Positions 58,290 to 64,000 of a stretch of 64,000 nt of DNA are shown one piece after another. Each line of letters opens with the position of its first letter. Positions within the stretch are counted from its first letter, which is position 1. The stretch covers positions 434,001-498,000 of the forward strand of contig NC_022793.1 of assembly GCF_000496595.1 (NCBI RefSeq). Direction: 5' to 3'. Below the pieces are notes generated by a model. The model was not told where the DNA came from, made no database searches, and saw only the letters and a program-made list of their open reading frames with translations. This DNA is from Candidatus Liberibacter americanus str. Sao Paulo (GTDB taxonomy: Bacteria > Pseudomonadota > Alphaproteobacteria > Rhizobiales > Rhizobiaceae). The translations under genes were made by a program, and so were the position numbers.

Positions 58290-59015
58290 TTATTTTTTAT
58301 ATTCTCTTAATTGTGTAGGGCCAAATATTGTTTCGAATGATTCTCTAATTAGAGAATCAATATGTTTGTTTGAATAGCAGCGCCCAAGTTTTTTTAGGCT
58401 TGTAACTCCAAATTGATTAATTCCACATGGAATAATTCCTTCATAATGGCTTAGATCTGGATCAATATTCATAGAGAAGCCATGAAATGTTACCCATTTG
58501 CGTATTTTTATGCCTATAGAAGCAATTTTTTCTTCAATATATTTTTCTTTTACTGTTTGATTTGGATGAGAAATCCAAATGCCTACGCGATCATCTCGTC
58601 TTTCTCCATTTATTCCTAATTTTTTTAAAGTTTGAATGATAACTTCTTCAAGAGAGGCGACAAAGCAACGTACATCTTGATTACGTTTTTTGAGATTGAG
58701 CATCACATAAACAATTCGTTGCCCTGGACCATGATAAGTATATCCTCCGCCGCGTCTTATATGATAAACGGGAAAACGTTTAGGAGAGAGTAGATCAGAA
58801 GAGTTGGAGCTGGCTCCAGCTGTATAAATTGGGGGATATTCAAGTAGCCATACTAGCTCTTCTTTATCGCCAGTGGAGATGAGTTGAGCTTCATGTTCCA
58901 TTATTTGATGAGATTCTTCATAAGAAACAAGGTGATTTGTAACCCACCAACGAATAGGTGGAAGATCTTCCTTAGGGAACATCTTTATTTTTATATCGTT
59001 TCTTGACAAGCTCAT
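58290..59015 (-). CDS. lipB: Octanoyltransferase LipB
   Basis: Moves octanoyl groups from ACP to lipoyl domains in lipoate synthesis. The 241-residue protein has RRGGGYTYHGPGQRIVYVML and KWVTFHGFSMNIDPDLSHYE. It then has GIIPCGINQFGVTSL with the active-site Cys, and the catalytic Lys lies in EEKIASIGIKIRK. Full length. It is followed upstream on the same strand by tRNA-Leu. Confidence 0.96.
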   Translation of the reverse strand: MSLSRNDIKIKMFPKEDLPPIRWWVTNHLVSYEESHQIMEHEAQLISTGDKEELVWLLEYPPIYTAGASSNSSDLLSPKRFPVYHIRRGGGYTYHGPGQRIVYVMLNLKKRNQDVRCFVASLEEVIIQTLKKLGINGERRDDRVGIWISHPNQTVKEKYIEEKIASIGIKIRKWVTFHGFSMNIDPDLSHYEGIIPCGINQFGVTSLKKLGRCYSNKHIDSLIRESFETIFGPTQLREYKK

Positions 59016-59035
59016 TGTATAGAAAAAACCAATTT

Positions 59036-59119
59036 TGGTGCGGTCGAGAAGACTCGAACTTCCACAGGTTGCCCTACAGCGACCTCAACGCTGCGCGTAT
59101 ACCATTCCGCCACGACCGC
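59036..59119 (-). tRNA. tRNA-Leu (GAG)
   Basis: Class II tRNA on the minus strand. The acceptor is GCGGTCG with CGACCGC, the anticodon loop TTGAGGT (anticodon GAG) with stem CAGCG/CGCTG, and a long variable arm precedes the T arm with GTTCGAGTC. CCA is encoded at 59036-59038. The body is 59039-59119. Confidence 0.95.
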
Positions 59120-59544
59120 TTTTATAACCCCATAATCTACTAACAGAAGCTAGTTATATAATAAACAAGTTAATATCATTTACAAGATAGTAACCTTATT
59201 ATGCGGACATAAAGATTATTTTGACATCATAAAGTGAGCACATAATATTAAAATAAAGTGAGTACATAATATTGAAATAATGCATAATGTATTTATAGAT
59301 AAAATAATATAAATATTACGCCAATAAAAACACTAAATATTACTGATTGAATTATTCTATTGCTCAAAATAGGAGTAATAGCCGTTGCTATTTTATATTA
59401 TAATCAATTTATTGTATTTATAGTGTGAATACGTTAGATCAATATAATCATCTATCGTATAATAAATGGCATTATATAATTAATTCATTCATTTTAATTA
59501 TTTAAAATATTTCTTCTTAAATAATTATAGTGAGAATAATTGCG
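59120..59544. other. AT-rich region between tRNA-Leu and bcp
   Basis: About 425 bases without a gene. It contains a 24-bp tandem repeat at 59229-59276 and presumably the promoter of tRNA-Leu on the left (TTGTAA on the minus strand at 59185-59180 with an AT-rich -10 about 16 bases on). Nothing else is recognised. Confidence 0.4.
59229..59276. repeat. 24-bp tandem repeat, two copies
   Basis: ATAAAGTGAGCACATAATAT plus TAAA at 59229-59252 is followed at once by a second copy at 59253-59276 with two substitutions. It is non-coding. Confidence 0.92.
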
Positions 59545-60018
59545 CTATTTATATAGATTTTTCAAATAGTTCAACACTTCATTCGCATGACCTTTGACTT
59601 TTACATTATTCCATATTTTAGAAACAATCCCATTTTTATCAATTAATACAGTTGTCCTTTCCACACCCATATATTTTTTTCCAAACATGCTTTTTTCTTT
59701 CCAAACACCATATGCGTTTAAAGATATTTTGGATTCATCTGAAAGCAGTTTAATGGAAAGATCATGTTTTTTACAGAATTTATCATGACTTGTAATTGTA
59801 TCTGGAGATATACCAATTACTACAGCAGATTCTTTTTTAAATTCATTATTTAATTTGCTAAAATCTATAGCCTCAGTGGTGCATCCAATCGTATCATCTT
59901 TAGGATAGAAATATAGCACTATTGTTGATCCTCTTAGTTCAGATAGTGTTATTTCTTTTCCACAAGTGCTTGGAAGAGTGAAATCAGGAGCATTATTGCC
60001 TAAGGATAAGTTTGTCAT
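59545..60018 (-). CDS. bcp: Thiol peroxidase of the Bcp/PrxQ type
   Basis: Reduces peroxides in the cytoplasm, 157 residues. It has LGNNAPDFTLPSTCGKEITL and the active site DDTIGCTTEAIDFSKL with the peroxidatic Cys. The resolving Cys found five residues later in E. coli Bcp is Ile here (TTEAIDF), so it probably works as a one-Cys type or with another partner; related alphaproteobacterial members may share this. The C-terminus GVERTTVLIDKNGIVSKIW is typical. Confidence 0.93.
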   Translation of the reverse strand: MTNLSLGNNAPDFTLPSTCGKEITLSELRGSTIVLYFYPKDDTIGCTTEAIDFSKLNNEFKKESAVVIGISPDTITSHDKFCKKHDLSIKLLSDESKISLNAYGVWKEKSMFGKKYMGVERTTVLIDKNGIVSKIWNNVKVKGHANEVLNYLKNLYK

Positions 60019-60590
60019 TGATCTTTCCCTTTGATTTAAATTTCATATATATTGCCATCATATTTATTTTTGCTAATGTATAAGTATAAGATATATCATA
60101 ATTAAATTTTAGATTATATCCTATTTTACAAATATAACTATAAATATTGATATAAAATTGAGCACATAAACATAAAAATCTACATACATAGTATTTATAG
60201 CATGTGAATAAATAAATTAAAATAAGCATTTTTATATTAATAATAAAACCAAAGATATTCTGATTAATTAATAAAATTTCAAATTTTTAACAAAAAAATC
60301 CTTGCATGATATTAATATAAAATACATGTAATTTCATTTTTTGATATTTATAGATGATTGTTATATTAAAATATCAAATAAAAAAGATTTTAATTCAAAA
60401 TATTTTTAGCTATCTAATTCCATTGTTTAATTGGAGTTTTGTTTATTTAGGGAGGATATTATTATGGGTTGTTTTAAATTGAGCGTTCATAATTAATTTT
60501 GTTATATAATTTTTATTTGCTGATATTTTTTATGGATTCATGTCATATATTTGAGTTATATTGATATTAATTCCTGATGTTTTATCAATA
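60019..60590. other. Gene-free AT-rich region
   Basis: About 570 bases between bcp and the decayed gene at 60591. Very AT-rich, with short ORFs only, none with a ribosome binding site or protein-like content. It should include the bcp promoter on the minus strand. Confidence 0.45.
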
Positions 60591-60960
60591 TCATTTTCCA
60601 TTTACACTACCATTTATTTTTTTTTCATCTTTGCTAGATTCATCTTTTATATTATTTATATTATCCTGTTTATTTCCTGTGTATAAAACATCACTTTTGA
60701 TGAACGTTTCTTCTTCTCCAGTCAAATTATCAGTCGTTATAACAATAGGCTTATCTTTAATAATACTTTTCTCAATAGTATTAATTACTTTATGTCTGTT
60801 TTTATTTTTTTAGAATTTGAAATGGATTTTTCTTCTTTAATTATTATAATGGAATTGCTCTTTTTTACATTAGAATCAATCACTATCAATGAAGAAGCTT
60901 TTGCTGTATTCACGTTTGCTAGAACGCAAAGTACTACAGATAGATATAAATAACGCATAT
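60591..60960 (-). pseudogene. Decayed gene for a secreted protein, unknown family
   Basis: Read on the minus strand from ATG 60960, codons 1-20 give a clear signal peptide (RYLYLSVVLCVLANVNTAKA). The frame then shifts at an A5 run to give SLIVIDSNVKKSNSIIII. A further shift leads to a last open stretch of over 70 codons with KNRHKVINTIEKSIIKDKPI and NLTGEEETFIKSDVLYTG. At least two frameshifts separate the pieces, so it is not expressed as one protein. The family is not recognised. In Liberibacter context it may be a lost effector-type protein. Confidence 0.5.
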
Positions 60961-61002
60961 AAATTTCACATATATAAAAATATTTTTAATTTAAAAATTT
61001 AA

Positions 61003-61062
61003 TTTACTAAATTTTACTTTACTAAATTTTACTTTACTAATTTTTACTTTACTAATTATTTT
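61003..61062. repeat. 15-bp tandem repeat, four copies
   Basis: The unit TTTACTAAATTTTAC is present exactly at 61003-61017 and 61018-61032, with one change at 61033-61047 and several at 61048-61062. The last copy overlaps the end of purD. Confidence 0.92.
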
Positions 61063-62317
61063 TTAAATTTTTATTAATAGCACTCAAGCCTATATCAGTG
61101 CGCCAGAAACCATTTTCCCACTTGATATCATTTATCATTTTATAGGCATTTTCTCTTGCTTCTTGAATAGTTTTACCTAGTGTGGTTGCTCCCAGTACTC
61201 TTCCTCCGTTGGCTACTAAACAATTATCAATTATTTTTGTTCCTGCATGAAATAATTTACTGTTTGCTTTTTCTTTTGGGATCGCTTCTATCTTTGATCC
61301 TTTAACATAATTATCGGGATATCCATTGGCTGCGACAACAACTGTCAGGGCATATTCTTTTAACCAATCTATTTCGGTATCTTCTAATTTTCCTTTTATA
61401 CATGAAATAAAAATTTGCAATATATCACTTTTTAATCTCATCATCATTACTTGGCATTCAGGATCGCCGAAACGAACATTGTATTCAATTAGATATGGGC
61501 CTTTATCAGTGATCATAAGACCAGCAAATAGCACTCCCTTGAAAGGTGTACCTTCCTTTTTCATTCCATCAATTGTTGGATCTATAATTGATTTTATAAT
61601 TTGAGAATATAATTCCTTTGATATTCCTGATGCAGGAGAATAAGCTCCCATTCCGCCAGTATTTTTCCCTTTATCACCATCTCCAACTCTTTTATGATCT
61701 CTAGCTGTTGCAAAAGGTATCGCAGTGTTACCATCACAGATTGCAAAAAAACTAATTTCAAATCCTTCTAGATATTCTTCTATTACTATTGTTGAATTGA
61801 TTTGATTAAAGCATCTATCAATTGCAGCTAAGGCTTCATCTAAATTTGTTGCAACAACCACTCCTTTGCCGGCAAAAAGTCCATCAGCTTTTATAACAAT
61901 AGGCATCTTTTGTTTTTTTACATAATCATTTGCCATTTTTTTATCTGAAAAATGACGATATTTTGCAGTAGGGATATCATATTTTTCACAGAAATTTTTG
62001 GTGAATGCTTTGGAAGCTTCAAGTTGAGCTGCTGCTTTTGAAGGTCCAAAAACATCAAATCCAGCAGCATTTAACTCGTCAGATATTCCATTTACTAATG
62101 GTAGTTCTGGACCTACAACTATTAGATCAATTCTTTTTTCCTGGCAAAACTTAACAATTGCAGCATTATCTTGTAAATCAATTGAAGCACATTGAGCGTG
62201 TTCTGCAATACCTGGATTGCCTGGTATAGACCATATCTCTGATAATAAAGGAGACTTAGATATCTTCCAAGCAAGAGCATGTTCTCTTCCACCAGAACCA
62301 ATTAATAGAACTTTCAA
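61052..62317 (-). CDS. purD: Phosphoribosylamine-glycine ligase PurD
   Basis: Second step of purine synthesis, joining glycine to phosphoribosylamine. About 421 residues from a TTG at 62317, which gives the family start KVLLIGSGGREHALAWKI and has GAGG about 10 bases ahead. An upstream TTG at 62338 would add seven unrelated residues. ATP-grasp motifs are IVIKADGLFAGKGVVVAT, VGDGDKGKNTGGMGAYSPAS and PYLIEYNVRFGDPECQ. Full length. Confidence 0.96.
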   Translation of the reverse strand: MKVLLIGSGGREHALAWKISKSPLLSEIWSIPGNPGIAEHAQCASIDLQDNAAIVKFCQEKRIDLIVVGPELPLVNGISDELNAAGFDVFGPSKAAAQLEASKAFTKNFCEKYDIPTAKYRHFSDKKMANDYVKKQKMPIVIKADGLFAGKGVVVATNLDEALAAIDRCFNQINSTIVIEEYLEGFEISFFAICDGNTAIPFATARDHKRVGDGDKGKNTGGMGAYSPASGISKELYSQIIKSIIDPTIDGMKKEGTPFKGVLFAGLMITDKGPYLIEYNVRFGDPECQVMMMRLKSDILQIFISCIKGKLEDTEIDWLKEYALTVVVAANGYPDNYVKGSKIEAIPKEKANSKLFHAGTKIIDNCLVANGGRVLGATTLGKTIQEARENAYKMINDIKWENGFWRTDIGLSAINKNLKNN

Positions 62318-62550
62318 TATTTTATAAACCTCTTCCAAAAAAATAAATATTACTAACTGACATTTGTTAAGAACTCAAATATATTTTTAAACAATTTTTA
62401 TCTTATAAATAACTATAACTTTATTGTAAATAATCATTCCGTAATATGCATTTAAAATCAATGTTCTTACATTAAAATCTACAATTAATGATTATTAATT
62501 TATCAGTTTTAATATTATTATTGTTGTTACAAGATTTAATTTTTTATTTA

Positions 62551-62580
62551 TTGACATAAAATCGATACTAGTTATATAGT
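62551..62580 (+). promoter_or_regulatory. Likely sigma-70-type promoter of ubiA
   Basis: TTGACA at 62551-62556 and TATAGT at 62575-62580, with an 18-base spacer, lie 39 bases before the ubiA ATG. The -35 matches the consensus exactly. TATATA at 62573-62578, with a 16-base spacer, is an alternative -10. Confidence 0.6.
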
Positions 62581-62618
62581 TTGTCAGGTAATGTGATAAC
62601 ATTTTTTAATTTCACCTA

Positions 62619-63539
62619 ATGTATTCTTTTCGTGATAATCTTCGTCGTTTTATTATAAGTCATCCTGTTTATCCGTATGTTCAGTTAGCTCGTTGGGATC
62701 GACCAGTGGGCTGGCATTTATTGGCATGGCCATGTATTTGGTCTCTATTGCTTGCTGCTCATTCTCTTAAAGAGATAGAAATTTTTTCTTGGTTTGAGCT
62801 TATTAAGTATGTATTCCTTTGTATTATTGGTGCGATTGCTATGCGAGGAGCAGGATGTACTTGGAATGATATTGTAGATCAAGATATTGATTCAAAAGTT
62901 TTCCGAACAAAATCAAGGCCTTTGCCATCAGGAAAATGTAGTCGTTTTCAGGCATTTATTTTCTTATTATTACAGCTTTTAATTGGATTTTTTATATTAA
63001 TTCAATTTAATTATTTTACAATTTTTTTAGGATGTATCTTATTATCTATCGTTGTATTATATCCTTTTAGCAAACGTTTTATGAAATGTCCTCAAATCGT
63101 CTTAAGCCTTTGTTTCTCAGGTGGAATTATTATAGGATGGTCGTCTATTTATGATTCTATATCTTTTGTTACTATTTTTCTTTATATAGGGGTAATGTTT
63201 TGGGTTATAGGATATGATACGATATATGCATATCAAGATATAGAAGATGATGAATTAATAGGGCTAGGTTCTACAGCTAGAGTTTTTGCTAATAATAGCA
63301 AATTATGGCTGTTTTTTTTATATGGACTGTTCATTTTCTCGTTGGTTGTTTCCTTTTATCTTATCAATGTGAATATTTTTGCTTGGATTGCGTTGTTAAT
63401 TGTTTTTTGCGGTCTTATGAAACAAATTATTACTCTTGATATTTCTTGTCCAGATAGCTGTCTTATATCTTTTAAAGATAATGATATTTATGGTATGTGG
63501 CTTTGTTTTGGGTTGATTATTTCTTTAATTACTTGCTGA
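62619..63539 (+). CDS. ubiA: 4-Hydroxybenzoate polyprenyltransferase UbiA
   Basis: Inner-membrane enzyme that adds the polyprenyl tail to 4-hydroxybenzoate in ubiquinone synthesis. The 306-residue protein has about eight membrane helices and both Asp-rich motifs: GCTWNDIVDQDIDSKVFRTK (about 87-106) and YDTIYAYQDIEDDELIG near 200. The first is followed by SRPLPSG, as in the family. A good promoter lies just upstream. Confidence 0.96.
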   Translation: MYSFRDNLRRFIISHPVYPYVQLARWDRPVGWHLLAWPCIWSLLLAAHSLKEIEIFSWFELIKYVFLCIIGAIAMRGAGCTWNDIVDQDIDSKVFRTKSRPLPSGKCSRFQAFIFLLLQLLIGFFILIQFNYFTIFLGCILLSIVVLYPFSKRFMKCPQIVLSLCFSGGIIIGWSSIYDSISFVTIFLYIGVMFWVIGYDTIYAYQDIEDDELIGLGSTARVFANNSKLWLFFLYGLFIFSLVVSFYLINVNIFAWIALLIVFCGLMKQIITLDISCPDSCLISFKDNDIYGMWLCFGLIISLITC

Positions 63540-63706
63540 TAAGTTTCAAGTTTTATTATTTAAAAAACGATACTTTTTATTTAATATACAATCAATTATG
63601 ATCGAAAAAATAGATTATTATCTATTAATACTATAAGTACAACAAATTAATGAAATTAGGTTTTGATTTTTATATATATTTGAATATAAGGCAGGTTATT
63701 GGATAA

Positions 63707-64000
63707 ATGAAATTTTATTCCGTAAAAGAAATTTTTTTGACTATTCAGGGAGAGGGCGCTCATGCAGGGCGTGTTTCTGTTTTTTGTCGATTTACTGGTT
63801 GTAATCTTTGGTCAGGAAGAGAAAAAGATCGATCTTCTGCAAAATGTCGATTTTGTGATACTGATTTTGTATCTATAGATGGAACTAAGGGAGGCAGTTA
63901 TACCTCTGAAACTTTAGCTAATGCTATTTTATCAGAGTGGATTGGCGGCAAAGATAATCGTTATTGTGTTTTGACTGGCGGAGAGCCATTATTGCAGGTA
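63707..64000 (+). CDS. queE: 7-Carboxy-7-deazaguanine synthase QueE (3' end outside window)
   Basis: Radical-SAM enzyme making 7-carboxy-7-deazaguanine, the precursor of preQ1 and queuosine. The visible 98 codons start KFYSVKEIFLTIQGEGAHAG. Cys32, Cys47 and Cys50 form the QueE CX14CX2C iron-sulfur motif, and VLTGGEPLLQ follows. The frame is open to the window edge. Together with queA and tgt here it supports a working queuosine pathway in this organism. Confidence 0.95.
   Translation, partial: MKFYSVKEIFLTIQGEGAHAGRVSVFCRFTGCNLWSGREKDRSSAKCRFCDTDFVSIDGTKGGSYTSETLANAILSEWIGGKDNRYCVLTGGEPLLQV

Noticed and set aside
60591..60960. Single-base phase-variable gene
   Set aside because: I first saw one shift at an A-run, but careful reading needs at least two shifts, so simple phase variation does not restore the full frame; kept as a pseudogene.
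1..64000. CRISPR arrays, toxin-antitoxin pairs, insertion sequences or defence systems
   Set aside because: No regularly spaced repeats, no transposase or terminal inverted repeats, and no restriction, Cas or other defence genes were seen on either strand.

Overview
The window is strongly AT-rich and reads as a reduced alphaproteobacterial genome of the order Rhizobiales. The gene orders are those of rhizobia: dprA-plsY-pyrC-pyrB; motB-motC-fliK/motD-rem-flgE-flgK-flgL-flaF-flgD-fliQ-flhA-fliR; bamE/DUF177-plsX-fabH-ihfA; popZ-valS; and gyrA-coaD-queA-tgt. Very low G+C, many decayed genes, small secreted ORFs and a reduced flagellar cluster point to 'Candidatus Liberibacter', the psyllid-borne phloem bacteria. 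The extreme AT richness suggests a low-G+C member such as Ca. L. americanus. Genus and species are inferences from gene content.

Layout: 1-3.8 kb, minus-strand dprA (cut by the left edge), plsY and the pyrimidine pair pyrC-like/pyrB. 4.0-5.7 kb, an AidB-like acyl-CoA dehydrogenase homologue. 6.0-23.1 kb, a plus-strand flagellar block: flagellin, a FliH-like protein, MotB, MotC, FliK/MotD, the regulator Rem, hook (FlgE), junction proteins (FlgK, FlgL), FlaF, FlgD, export gate (FliQ, FlhA, FliR) and four small accessory proteins. 23.3-32.3 kb, central metabolism: folD, pgl/zwf, a glutamine-synthetase-family enzyme and ribonucleotide reductase nrdA/nrdB. 32.3-38.9 kb, envelope and lipid genes (bamE, DUF177, plsX, fabH), ihfA, superoxide dismutase and a CDF-family membrane protein.

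39.0-44.5 kb is the one clearly accessory stretch. It holds tRNA-Asn and tRNA-Cys, related repeats next to both tRNAs, several genes full of internal stops (one resembling a phage lysozyme) and a single small intact ORF for a putative secreted coiled-coil protein. I read it as a decayed prophage or accessory island. From 44.5 kb housekeeping genes resume: popZ, valS, uvrA, ssb, gyrA, coaD, queA, tgt, lipB, tRNA-Leu, bcp, a decayed secreted-protein gene, purD, ubiA and the start of queE at the right edge.

I see no novel multi-gene system. The most interesting signals are residue-level departures in conserved enzymes. NrdB has Phe where the radical Tyr normally sits. Tgt lacks most zinc ligands. 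PyrC lacks metal ligands. The AidB-like protein lacks the catalytic Glu. The CDF protein lacks most transport-site ligands. Other points of interest are a 260-bp duplication of the bamE promoter and 5' region, and the decayed tRNA-bounded island.
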